From: Streptomyces sp. NBC_00289
GTDB taxonomy: Bacteria > Actinomycetota > Actinomycetes > Streptomycetales > Streptomycetaceae
DNA: 64,000 nucleotides
Assembly (NCBI RefSeq): GCF_041435115.1
Contig: NZ_CP108046.1
Coordinates: 4,650,001-4,714,000, forward strand
Direction: 5' to 3'
Shown: positions 1 to 8,333 of the stretch, piece by piece
Layout of the letters: the number at the start of each line of letters is the position of its first letter
How positions within the stretch are numbered: the stretch's first letter is position 1
Notes under the pieces: model-generated
What the model saw: only the letters and a program-made list of their open reading frames with translations
Told to the model about the DNA's origin: nothing
Databases searched by the model: none
Translations under genes and position numbers: made by a program

Positions 1-99
1 GGCGAACCCATGAGCCAGTCGGTGAGCATGGCCGGAGAAGTCTTTCTCTGGACGAAGAGCTCCAAGAGGTTGGAAATCATTGTTGATGACGATATCTGA
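1..99 (+). CDS. 3' end of an unidentified gene (partial)
   Basis: Reading frame 1 is open from the first base of the window and ends at TGA 97-99. It would encode a 32-residue C-terminus rich in charged and hydrophobic residues, ending in IIVDDDI. The codon choice is less GC-biased than in the neighbouring core genes, as expected for accessory DNA next to insertion sequences. I recognise no family in so short a piece. It could be a chance open frame; only the upstream sequence would decide. Confidence 0.3.
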   Translation, partial: GEPMSQSVSMAGEVFLWTKSSKRLEIIVDDDI

Positions 100-134
100 G
101 ACACCGGGAACTCGGGAACTCGCACCATGCCTGG

Positions 135-433
135 AAATACGACAGCGACGGTGCACTCCACCGCCCCGACCGAGTCGTCGCGGACCTGGACCTCCTAGAT
201 CAGGCGGCCCAGCTCCCGTCCGCCTCCCACCGGGCGAACCGCTCATAGACCGTCTGCCACGGCCCGAAGCGTTCCGGCAGGTCACGCCACGGAGCACCCG
301 TCCGCAACCGCCACAACACCCCGTTGATCACCTGCCGGTGATCCCGCCACGGACGACCCCGCCCGTCAACACCCGGCAACAGCGGCGCCATCCGCTCCCA
401 CGCCGCATCCGTCAGCTCACCACGACCCACCAC
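135..433 (-). pseudogene. IS5-family transposase remnant (N-terminal part, frameshifted)
   Basis: From ATG 433 the minus strand encodes 77 residues typical of the N-terminal DUF4096 region of IS5-family transposases. The sequence begins MVGRGELTDAAW and continues with ERMAPLLP, GRGRPWRDHR and NGVLWRLRTGAPWRDLP. The frame stops at 200, right after GSWAA. Translation in another frame then continues the family pattern (VQVRDDSVGAVE) to about position 135, where similarity ends abruptly. The gene therefore has a frameshift or premature stop and has lost its catalytic DDE domain. It cannot encode an active transposase. The IS4-type element at 463-1930 sits just outside its left end. Confidence 0.75.
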
Positions 434-462
434 AAGATCAATTATCAGACAAGGCCTAGGAG

Positions 463-1930
463 CAATGCCGTTGCTTTTGGCGTGGGCGTAGGCTGCTTGG
501 GAGTGGGGCCTGGGGGTGGTTGGGGTGGCTTCGAGCGCGTCGGACTTATCGGGTCTTGGTCTGCTGACGTGGGTGTATCCGCCGGGGTTGGTGGACCGGG
601 TGGTGGCCGCGTGTGGTCGGGCAGAGCAACGGAGACGGCTGCTTCCTGCGCGGTTGGTGGTGTATTTCGTCCTGGGGCTGGCGCTGTTTTCGCCTGCGCC
701 TTATCTCGAGGTCATGAGGCATCTGGTCGCGGGTCTGCGAGGGCTGGGACTGTTGGGCGACTGGCATGTTCCGGCGAAGTCTTCGCTATTCAGAGCACGG
801 CAACGGCTCGGTTTTGAACCGCTGCAGGTGCTGTTCGCGGCGACCGCGAAGCCGATGGCCGACGAGTCGACACCGGGCGCGTTCTGGCGGGGTCTGCGGG
901 TGTTGGCCGTCGACGGGACCTGCTGGGACGTCGCCGACACGGAAGCCAACGAGGCCGCGTTCGGGCGTCCCGGCAGCGGCCGCGGAGCAAAGCGCAGTGC
1001 GTTCGTCCAGGTGCGGATGGCGGCGCTGGTGGAAGCGGGCAGCCATGCGGTGCTCGATGCGGAACTCGCCGGCTGCCGGACCGGTGAAGTCACCCTCGTC
1101 GGCCGTCTGCCCCGATCCTGCACTGCGGGCCAGCTGGTCCTGGCCGACCGCGAATTTCTCGGCGTCCCGCTGTGGCGAGCCTTTACCGACAGCGGCGCCG
1201 ACCTGCTCTGGCGGGTGCCGGCCAACCGCGTCCTGCCCGTGAACAAGCTATTGCGTGACGGATCGTGGCTCTCCAACATCCACGCCACCACCGACCCGGC
1301 AAAACGGGACCCGGTGCACGTCCGCGTGCTGGCCTACCAACTCAAAGGCACCAGCGAGGACGCTGCGGCAAGCAACTATCGCCTGGTCACGACGCTGTTG
1401 GACGCCCGCCGCTACCCAGCCCGGCAGCTGGCCGCTCTCTATCGGGAGCGCTGGGAGATTGAGTCCGTCTTCGCCGAGATCAAGACCTTTCAACGCGGTG
1501 CGAGGGTGGTCCTCAGCAGCAAGACACCAGACGGTGTCCTCCAACAGATCTGGGCTCACCTCCTGGTCCATCACGCACTGCGGGAACTCATGCTGAGAAC
1601 CGCAGCCACCCGTCAACTCGACCCGGACCGGATCTCTTTCACCGAAACTCTGCGTTCCGCCCGGCGCAGTGTGACCGTCACGCCGGGCGGTTTTTCCCCC
1701 TGAGCTCCTGGTCCGAGCACTGCAGGTACTCCAAGAAGACCTGCTGGAAAGACTTCTGCCCGCCAGACGGCTCCGCAGCCAGCCCCGCGTCGTTAAGCGC
1801 AAGATGTCCAACTACTGGCTCAAGCGGACTGAACATCAAACCTGGCCCCAACCCACCCACACCGGCACCCAAGCCATCCGCATCAAACGAGCCCGGCCAC
1901 CCGACCCAGACCCGTAATGCAACGGCATTG
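463..1930 (+). mobile_element. IS4-family insertion sequence with intact terminal repeats
   Basis: A 1468-bp unit is bounded by perfect 12-bp inverted repeats: CAATGCCGTTGC at 463-474 and its complement at 1919-1930. It is flanked by a perfect 10-bp direct repeat, GGCCTAGGAG, at 453-462 and 1931-1940. That is the length of target duplication expected for IS4-type elements. The element carries one transposase gene, which is frameshifted. Identical termini and duplications argue that the insertion is recent. Confidence 0.88.
516..1917 (+). pseudogene. IS4-family DDE transposase, frameshifted near the C-terminus
   Basis: The main frame (GTG 516 to TGA 1703) encodes a 395-residue IS4-type transposase. 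It has the three catalytic regions: VDGT (first Asp), LADREF (second Asp) and the YRERWEIESVFAEIK block (Glu). At 1691-1700 there is a run of five T and five C, after which the frame ends in GGFSP and stop. One base downstream another frame resumes with typical IS4 C-terminal sequence (ELLVRALQ, PRVVKRKMSNYWLKR) and stops at TAA 1915-1917, 13 bp from the element end. The likeliest explanation is a one-base insertion in the homopolymer, leaving a transposase about 70 residues short. Programmed +1 slippage or a sequencing error cannot be excluded. Confidence 0.8.
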
Positions 1931-1933
1931 GGC

Positions 1934-3238
1934 CTAGGAGCCCTGGCTCTCCCCGGCCCCGACCCAGCCGGAGCCACCTAGGGGGAACTCGTAGGCCGGG
2001 CGCCCGTTGTTGCCGCTCGTACGGAAGGGGCGGCCCCGGTCGTCCACGGTCAGGATGCCGTGCCGCGAGCCGCTGGACCATGCCAGCTCCAGTCTCCAAC
2101 TCACGTCGTACGCGGAGGCGTCGGCCTTGACGTAGAAGACCTCGGGGTCGGACTCGCTCACCTTGAACGGGAAGTCCTTGTGGCCCGCCTCGGGTACGAC
2201 CGCGGGGCGGGCGGCGTCGAGGGCGACCGTGAAGGAGCGGTTCGGGATGTCACCGCCGCAGCCGACACCGGGGTAGCCCATCGCGTAGTCGTTCCAGGCG
2301 AGCGGGGCGCGCTTGCCGTCCATACGGACCGTGAGGCTGTTCACTACCACGGTCCGTTCGCCGGTGCCCTGCACGGTGAGCGTCAGGTACTGCTCGCCAG
2401 ACGCGACGGCACCCAGCGCCGACACCCAGGCGGCCGCGTCCTGTTCCAGCGGCGGCGGAGACACCCGCTCCGGAGCGCGGTCGATCAGGTAGCGCTGTGA
2501 ACAGGGGCTCTCCCAGGAGTACGGGGCCGCGCCGACCGTCAGCGGAACCGCCGGGCCGTCGTCCCCGGTGGAGCCGGTGGCGGGGGACGCGGGAACTGAT
2601 GCCCGCCGCCGGGCCCCGTCCCCGCCCTCGTCCTTGCTGTCCTTGCCCTTCCCGGTGGCGGACGCGGAGGGCGAGCCACCGGTCGCCGACACGGAAGGGG
2701 ACGCGTCGTCCGCCTGCCCGCTCCTGTCGGACGCGGCGGCGACGGTACGGCCGCCACGATCGTCGTCCGTCCCGCCTGAGGGCAGGTTCACGACGAGCAC
2801 GACGGCACCGAGGACGGCGGCCGCGGCGATCGCGGCGACTCCGGCGAGCCGGACGGAACGGGGCCGGCGCGTCGGCTTCGGTTCCTCGCCGAGCGGCCCG
2901 GTCACGGACGGCACCTCGTCGGAACCGTCCGACGGAATCACCGCTCCCGCGCCGGAGGGCGACGGCGGAGCAACCTCCCCCTTCCGCCCCCGCATCGCGT
3001 CGGCCAGCACCCACCGTCGGTGCAGTGCGACCAGTTCCCCCGGGGACGCCCCGCACAGACGGGCCAGCCGCTCCACGGGCGCGTAGTCCGTGGGCACGGC
3101 GTCCCCGTTGCAGTAGCGGTGCAACGTCGACGTACTCATGTGGAGCCGTTTGGCGAGCACCCCGTAGCTGAGTGCGGAGCGGTCCTTCAACTCGCGCAGT
3201 GACGCGGCGAAGTCGGCCGCGGCAGCGTCTTCAGGCAC
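1934..3238 (-). CDS. membrane-anchored HTH (XRE-type) protein with extracytoplasmic domain
   Basis: This 434-residue protein has three parts. Residues about 10-65 form a Cro/C1-type helix-turn-helix (SYGVLAKRLHMSTSTLHRYCNG). Residues about 129-151 form one hydrophobic helix (LAGVAAIAAAAVLGAVVLVV). A long Ser/Gly/Pro linker then leads to an extracytoplasmic domain. The GTG start at 3238 is preferred over an upstream in-frame start because GGAGG lies 8 nt before it and the HTH follows immediately. Such proteins are common in Streptomyces and are inferred to couple an outside signal to DNA binding; no target is known. The TAG stop lies inside the 10-bp target duplication of the neighbouring IS, so transposition hit the very end of the gene without changing the product. 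Confidence 0.8.
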   Translation of the reverse strand: MPEDAAAADFAASLRELKDRSALSYGVLAKRLHMSTSTLHRYCNGDAVPTDYAPVERLARLCGASPGELVALHRRWVLADAMRGRKGEVAPPSPSGAGAVIPSDGSDEVPSVTGPLGEEPKPTRRPRSVRLAGVAAIAAAAVLGAVVLVVNLPSGGTDDDRGGRTVAAASDRSGQADDASPSVSATGGSPSASATGKGKDSKDEGGDGARRRASVPASPATGSTGDDGPAVPLTVGAAPYSWESPCSQRYLIDRAPERVSPPPLEQDAAAWVSALGAVASGEQYLTLTVQGTGERTVVVNSLTVRMDGKRAPLAWNDYAMGYPGVGCGGDIPNRSFTVALDAARPAVVPEAGHKDFPFKVSESDPEVFYVKADASAYDVSWRLELAWSSGSRHGILTVDDRGRPFRTSGNNGRPAYEFPLGGSGWVGAGESQGS

Positions 3239-3451
3239 GTTCCAGTCCTCCCCCGTGTCCCGTCCAGGCGTTCCAGGGACGGGGCGTTCCCCCAGGTCAG
3301 TGGTGGTGTGGGCGTTCCAGCGTCCCTGATCGCCGGCCGGCTGTGGCGGACGGGACGGTTCAGCCCACACGCTGTTGCCATCCAAGCACGCCGTTCCCGT
3401 CACCCGGTCGAGCGGTCTGCTTCAACCACCTTTTACGGAAGAGGATCTGTC

Positions 3452-4183
3452 ATGCGCTCACGTCGTATCCGCCTGCTCGCCGCCACCGGCGCCACCGTCG
3501 CCGCCCTCGCCCTCACGGCGTGCGAGGACGGTACGGGAGCGAAGGACGAGGGCGCCTCGCAGCTCACCGCGTCGGCCTCGGCCAACACCTCGGCCACCAC
3601 GTCCCCCGACCCCACCGCGGACGCCGGGGACGGCTCGGGCACGGGCACGGGAACGAACGCCGGCACAGGCGCGGGAACCGGAACGGGAGCCGGACAGAAG
3701 ACCAACTCCGGCACCGGCAAGGCGACGTCGTCCGCGGACCCCTACGCCCCCGCGAACCGCGTCGCGTGCAACGGCTCCAACACGGCCGTCACCGCCCAGA
3801 AGGTCGCCCGGCCGCTCAACCACCTGCTGATCACCGTCCGGAACACCGGCTCGAAGGTGTGCGACCTGACGTACTACCCGGTCGTCCGCTTCGACGAGAT
3901 GCAGTGGGTACCGCAGCCGCTCAAGGCGTCCCACCCGCAGGCGGTCACCACGCTCGCCCCGGGTGAGTCCGGCTACGCGGGTGTCCTGCTCTCCGCCGCC
4001 GACGGCAGCGGAGACGGCGGCACCACCGGCCACAAGCTGACCGTCGCCTTCCAGGGCAGGACCCCCGACAGCAGCGGCGGCGCCTCCGCGACCCCGCCCC
4101 TGCCGGCCAAGGGCGTCTACTACGACAGCTCGATGTGGGTCACGTACTGGCAGCAGGACATGGACGACGCGCTCGCCTACTGA
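3452..4183 (+). CDS. DUF4232 lipoprotein
   Basis: A 243-residue exported protein. It starts [10 protein letters not shown], has a hydrophobic segment and the lipobox LTAC with Cys24 as the lipidation site, so it should be anchored to the outer face of the membrane. Residues about 50-105 are a Gly/Thr/Ala low-complexity spacer. The rest matches the DUF4232 pattern ([34 protein letters not shown]), a beta-sandwich family of unknown function common in actinobacteria. The ATG at 3452 follows GGAAGAGG. The gene is divergent from the membrane HTH gene and overlaps the end of hemB by 7 bp, tail to tail. Confidence 0.82.
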   Translation: MRSRRIRLLAATGATVAALALTACEDGTGAKDEGASQLTASASANTSATTSPDPTADAGDGSGTGTGTNAGTGAGTGTGAGQKTNSGTGKATSSADPYAPANRVACNGSNTAVTAQKVARPLNHLLITVRNTGSKVCDLTYYPVVRFDEMQWVPQPLKASHPQAVTTLAPGESGYAGVLLSAADGSGDGGTTGHKLTVAFQGRTPDSSGGASATPPLPAKGVYYDSSMWVTYWQQDMDDALAY

Positions 4184-5175
4184 CCCGCCAGTTTCTGGGC
4201 CACCTCGGTGGCCCAGTAGGTGAGGATGTTCCGTGCGCCCGCCCGCTTGATTCCGGTCAGCGACTCCAGGATCGCCCGGTCCCGGTCGATCCAGCCCCGC
4301 TCGGCGGCGGCCTCGATCATCGAGTACTCGCCGGAGATCTGATACGCGGCCACCGGCACGTCGACGGTGTCGGCGACCCGCGCCAGGATGTCGAGGTAGG
4401 GCCCGGCGGGCTTGACCATGACCATGTCGGCGCCCTCCGCCAGGTCGAGGGCCAACTCCCGCAGGGACTCCCGCTGGTTGGCGGGGTCCTGCTGGTAGGT
4501 CTTCCGGTCGCCCCGGAGCGAGGAGCCGACGGCCTCACGGAACGGGCCGTAGAACGCGGACGCGTACTTCACGGTGTAGGCGAGGATCGCCACGTCCTCG
4601 CGCCCGATCTGGTCGAGGGCGTCACGGACGACGCCGATCTGGCCGTCCATCATCCCGCTGGGCCCGACGACATGGGCACCCGCGTCGGCCTGGACCTGGG
4701 CCATCTCGGCGTACCGCTCGAGCGTGGCGTCGTTGTCGACGCGCCCCTCGGCGTCCAGCACCCCGCAGTGCCCGTGGTCGGTCGTCTCGTCGAGGCACAG
4801 GTCGGACATGACGAGCAGGTCGTCCCCGACCTCGGCCCGTACGTCACGGAGGGCGACCTGCAGAATGCCGTCCGGGTCGGTGCCCGGCGTGCCGAGCGCG
4901 TCCTTCTTCGACTCCTCCGGCACACCGAACAGCATGATCCCGGAGATCCCGGCCTCGACGGCCTCCACGGCGGCCTTCCTGAGGCTGTCGCGGGTGTGCT
5001 GGACGACGCCGGGCATGGCCGCGATCGGCACGGGCTCGGCGACGCCCTCGCGCACGAAGGCCGGAAGGATGAAGTCCGCGGGGTGCAGCCGGGTCTCGGC
5101 CACCATGCGCCGCATGACGGGAGTGGTCCGCAGCCGCCGCGGCCGCGTGCCGGGGAAGGATCCGTACGTCGTCAT
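4177..5175 (-). CDS. hemB: delta-aminolevulinic acid dehydratase (porphobilinogen synthase)
   Basis: The enzyme condenses two 5-aminolevulinate molecules to porphobilinogen in the common tetrapyrrole pathway. The 332-residue length is usual for the family. Active-site lysines are visible in [13 protein letters not shown] (Lys203) and [10 protein letters not shown] (Lys255, Schiff base). The metal loop reads [15 protein letters not shown]: it keeps the first and last cysteines of the zinc-type site, but the middle position is Asp129. It is therefore intermediate between zinc-type and magnesium-type enzymes. The start is ATG 5175. The gene is separated from the rex-hem operon by 420 bp and a terminator, so it is probably transcribed on its own. 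Confidence 0.95.
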   Translation of the reverse strand: MTTYGSFPGTRPRRLRTTPVMRRMVAETRLHPADFILPAFVREGVAEPVPIAAMPGVVQHTRDSLRKAAVEAVEAGISGIMLFGVPEESKKDALGTPGTDPDGILQVALRDVRAEVGDDLLVMSDLCLDETTDHGHCGVLDAEGRVDNDATLERYAEMAQVQADAGAHVVGPSGMMDGQIGVVRDALDQIGREDVAILAYTVKYASAFYGPFREAVGSSLRGDRKTYQQDPANQRESLRELALDLAEGADMVMVKPAGPYLDILARVADTVDVPVAAYQISGEYSMIEAAAERGWIDRDRAILESLTGIKRAGARNILTYWATEVAQKLAGQ

Positions 5176-5595
5176 GCCCACTACGCTACGCCCGCCCCGG
5201 CACCACCTTTGCCGACGCGACGTCGGTGCCCCGGACGCCTCCGGCACCGGGTCCTGAGCCCGGCGACAGGTGCGCCCCACCCCGTCAGCGGCTCCGCGGC
5301 CGAGCGGCCGCGGCACTCACACCGGCACCAGACACAGGCGGCCGCCGCCGGCAGACCGAGCACCGCACCACGCCCGTGCGCGCCGCGACGGCGACACCGG
5401 CTCCCTCGACCGCGCTTCCGCGCACCCTGGCCACCGACGGCGGGCTGGTGGTCGCCGGTGACGCCGACGAGACGCCCGGTTCCGCGACACACGGAGGCCG
5501 GAGCGGGCGCCGGAGACGGTCAGGCCGACGGAACCGAGCCGGTACCTGGGCCGGTACGGAGAAGGGGCGCTCCCAGAGGAGCGCCCCGTCACAGC
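5176..5595. other. intergenic region between hemB and hemD
   Basis: About 420 bp of very GC-rich sequence without a supported gene. Open frames here lack family features and are shadows of the GC-rich composition. The only clear element is the terminator hairpin at 5564-5587. The hemB promoter must lie near 5180-5300, but I see no convincing -35/-10 pair. Confidence 0.5.
5564..5587 (-). terminator. terminator of the rex-hemACD operon
   Basis: Ten-base-pair GC stem GGGGCGCTCC (5564-5573) with its complement at 5578-5587 around a CAGA loop, 9 bp beyond the hemD stop. There is no strong U-run, which is normal for Streptomyces terminators. Confidence 0.7.
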
Positions 5596-7299
5596 TCAGG
5601 TCGTCGAACGACGCCGTCGCGCTCCCGGCCGGCGCTCGCTCGGACGCGTCACCGCGTCGCCCGCCTCCCGGGCCGCGGCTCTGCGGCGCAGCCCGAAGTC
5701 GGCCAGCGCCTCCGCCAGTTTGTGCACGGACGGCTCGGGCGCCATGACGTCGACCCGGAGCCCGTGCTCCTCCGCGGTCTTCGCCGTGGCCGGGCCGATG
5801 CACGCGATCACGGTCACGTTGTGCGGCTTGCCGGCGATGCCCACCAGGTTGCGCACCGTGGAGGACGACGTGAACAGCACGGCGTCGAACCCGCCGCCCT
5901 TGATCGCCTCACGCGTCTCCGCCGGCGGCGGCGAGGCCCGCACGGTCCGGTATGCGGTGACGTCGTCGACCTCCCAGCCCAGCTCGATGAGCCCGGCGAC
6001 GAGCGTCTCGGTCGCGATGTCGGCCCGCGGCAGGAACACCCGGTCGATCGGGTCGAAGACCGGGTCGTACGGCGGCCAGTCCTCCAGCAGTCCGGCCGCG
6101 GACTGCTCGCCGCTGGGCACCAGATCGGGCTTCACACCGAAGGCGATGAGCGCCTTCGCGGTCTGCTCCCCGACCGCGGCGACCTTGATGCCGGCGAAGG
6201 CGCGGGCGTCGAGCCCGTACTCCTCGAACTTCTCACGGACGGCCTTGACGGCGTTGACCGACGTGAAGGCGATCCACTCGTACCGTCCGGTGACGAGTCC
6301 CTTGACCGCCCGCTCCATCTGCTGGGGTGTGCGCGGCGGTTCGACGGCGATCGTCGGCACCTCGTGCGGCACCGCGCCGTAGGAACGCAACTGGTCGGAG
6401 AGCGAGGCCGACTGCTCCTTCGTCCGCGGCACGAGGACCTTCCAGCCGAACAGCGGCTTGGACTCGAACCACGAGAGCTGCTCACGCTGAGCCGCGGCGG
6501 AACGCTCACCGACCACGGCTATCACCGGCCGGCCGCCCTCCGGGGACGGCAGCACCTTGCCCTGCTTCAGCATCTGGGCGATCGTCCCGAGCGTGGCGGT
6601 CCAGGTCCGCTGCCGGGTCGTCGTACCGGCGACCGTCACGGTCATCGGCGTGTCCGGCTTGCGGCCCGCCGACACCAGTTCACCGGCGGCCGCGGCCACG
6701 GAGTCGAGCGTCGTGGAGACGACGACCGTACCGTCCGAGGCCCCGACCTCCGTCCAGCAACGGTCCGAGGCGGTCCGCGCGTCGACGAACCGTACGTCCG
6801 CGCCCTGCGCGTCGCGCAGCGGCACACCCGCGTAGGCGGGCACGCCGACGACCGCGGCGACACCGGGCACGACCTCGAAGGGCACACCCGCGGCGGCGCA
6901 GGCGAGCATCTCCTCGGCGGCGTACGTATCGAGTCCGGGGTCCCCCGACACCGCACGCACGACCCGCCTGCCGCCGCGCGCGGCCTGCATGACAAGATGT
7001 GCCGCATCCCGCACAGCGGGTACCCCAACGGTCGTCGACGTGCCGTCAACCACCGTGAGTTGGGGCGTGCCTGGGCCCGGCAACGGGTCAGCGGGGCTCG
7101 TGTCCGTGTTCACCTCGGACACACCCGGCTTGGCATGCAAACGTACGACGTCGAGCACCTCGTGCTCGGCGACGAGAACGTCCGCGTTCGCCAGCGCCTC
7201 CACGGCGCGCAGCGTAAGTAGTCCCGGATCCCCGGGTCCGGCACCGAGGAAGGTGACGTGCCCGTGTTCCGGACCGGCGGGAAGAGTGGTGGGGCTCAC
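5596..7299 (-). CDS. hemD: fused uroporphyrinogen-III C-methyltransferase / uroporphyrinogen-III synthase
   Basis: A 567-residue bifunctional protein. Residues about 15-250 form a SAM-dependent tetrapyrrole methylase domain (VTFLGAGPGDPGLLTLRA, VSGDPGLDTY, VVPGVAAVVGVPAYAGVPL), which methylates uroporphyrinogen III toward sirohaem and cobalamin. Residues about 285-540 form the HemD uroporphyrinogen-III synthase domain (VLVPRTKEQSASLSDQLR, WIAFTSVNAVKAV, VLFTSSSTVRNL), which cyclises hydroxymethylbilane. The last 30 residues are a basic tail. This fusion (CobA/HemD) is usual in Streptomyces. The ATG overlaps the hemC stop by 4 bp, implying translational coupling. Confidence 0.93.
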   Translation of the reverse strand: MSPTTLPAGPEHGHVTFLGAGPGDPGLLTLRAVEALANADVLVAEHEVLDVVRLHAKPGVSEVNTDTSPADPLPGPGTPQLTVVDGTSTTVGVPAVRDAAHLVMQAARGGRRVVRAVSGDPGLDTYAAEEMLACAAAGVPFEVVPGVAAVVGVPAYAGVPLRDAQGADVRFVDARTASDRCWTEVGASDGTVVVSTTLDSVAAAAGELVSAGRKPDTPMTVTVAGTTTRQRTWTATLGTIAQMLKQGKVLPSPEGGRPVIAVVGERSAAAQREQLSWFESKPLFGWKVLVPRTKEQSASLSDQLRSYGAVPHEVPTIAVEPPRTPQQMERAVKGLVTGRYEWIAFTSVNAVKAVREKFEEYGLDARAFAGIKVAAVGEQTAKALIAFGVKPDLVPSGEQSAAGLLEDWPPYDPVFDPIDRVFLPRADIATETLVAGLIELGWEVDDVTAYRTVRASPPPAETREAIKGGGFDAVLFTSSSTVRNLVGIAGKPHNVTVIACIGPATAKTAEEHGLRVDVMAPEPSVHKLAEALADFGLRRRAAAREAGDAVTRPSERRPGARRRRSTT

Positions 7300-8333
7300 T
7301 GTGCTCGCTCCCCCATCAGACCGGCCGCGCCCTGGGCAAGCATCTCGGCCGCGAGTTCACGGCCGAGCGCCATTGCCTGGTCGTACGTCTCGGGCACGGG
7401 ACCGGTGGTGGACAACTGCACCATGCGTGAGCCGTCGGTCGTGCCGACGACCCCCCGCAGGCGCATTTGCTTGACAATCTGCCCGTCGGCCTGGGGGTCC
7501 CCCCGCTCGAGCGGAGCCGAGAGTGGGGGAAGGTCGGCCAGCGCGCCCACAGGGGCACTGCAACCGGCCTCCAGGGCGGCGAGCAGGGACCGCTCGGCGG
7601 TCACGGCGGCCCGGGTGAACGGGTCGTCGAGCTCTCCGAGCGCGGCGATCAGGTCCGCGTTGTCCGCGGCACACTCGATCGCGAGTGCCCCCTGGCCGGG
7701 GGCGGGCAAAACCGTGTCGACCGACAGGAAGTCGGTCACCTCGTCGGCCCGGCCGATCCGGTTCAGTCCGGCGGCGGCCAGGACGACGGCGTCCAGCTCA
7801 CCGTCCTTGACGTACCTGATCCGGGTGTCGACGTTCCCGCGGATCGGCACGGTCTCGATGTCGAGGCCGTGGCCGCGCGCGTACGCGTTGAGCTGCGCCA
7901 TGCGGCGCGGCGAACCGGTGCCGACGCGGGCCCCGCGCGGAAGGTCGGCGAACTTGAGGGCGTCGCGGGCGACGATCACGTCCCGCGGGTCCTCGCGCTC
8001 CGGTACGGCGGCCAGGACCAGGTCCTCGGGCTGCGTGGTCGGCAGGTCCTTCAGCGAATGAACCGCGAAGTCGACCTCGCCCCCGAGCAGCGCGTCCCGC
8101 AGCGCCGTGACGAACACACCCGTGCCGCCGATCTGCGCGAGGTGCTCACGGGAGACATCGCCGTACGTGGTGATCTCGACGAGCTCGACGCGTCGCCCGG
8201 TCACCCGGCTCACGGCGTCCGCCACCAGCCCGGACTGGGCCATGGCGAGTTTGCTCCGCCTGGTTCCGAGCCTCAGTGCCCGTTTTTCGTCTGTTCGCCC
8301 ACGGGCGGGCGCTCCGGCCGCTGCCTCAGTCAT
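7296..8333 (-). CDS. hemC: porphobilinogen deaminase (hydroxymethylbilane synthase)
   Basis: Polymerises four porphobilinogen units into hydroxymethylbilane in the cytoplasm. The 345-residue protein begins with a short non-conserved tail, then LRLGTRRSKLAMAQS. It contains AVHSLKDLPT, GTGSPRRMAQL and the cofactor-attachment site GCSAPVGA with Cys258 for the dipyrromethane. Loop residues about 270-285 (LSAPLERGDPQADG) form a small insertion. The gene overlaps hemA upstream and hemD downstream by 4 bp each (ATGA), so the three form one operon. Confidence 0.95.
   Translation of the reverse strand: MTEAAAGAPARGRTDEKRALRLGTRRSKLAMAQSGLVADAVSRVTGRRVELVEITTYGDVSREHLAQIGGTGVFVTALRDALLGGEVDFAVHSLKDLPTTQPEDLVLAAVPEREDPRDVIVARDALKFADLPRGARVGTGSPRRMAQLNAYARGHGLDIETVPIRGNVDTRIRYVKDGELDAVVLAAAGLNRIGRADEVTDFLSVDTVLPAPGQGALAIECAADNADLIAALGELDDPFTRAAVTAERSLLAALEAGCSAPVGALADLPPLSAPLERGDPQADGQIVKQMRLRGVVGTTDGSRMVQLSTTGPVPETYDQAMALGRELAAEMLAQGAAGLMGERAQ

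Noticed and set aside
1685..1710. Programmed -1 frameshift in the IS4 transposase
   Set aside because: The downstream frame is +1, not -1, relative to the upstream frame, so the usual -1 slippage does not fit; a mutation is simpler.
4135..7221. 1028-codon open frame on the plus strand
   Set aside because: Runs antisense through hemB and hemD, has no family motifs, and reflects GC-rich third positions of the real genes.
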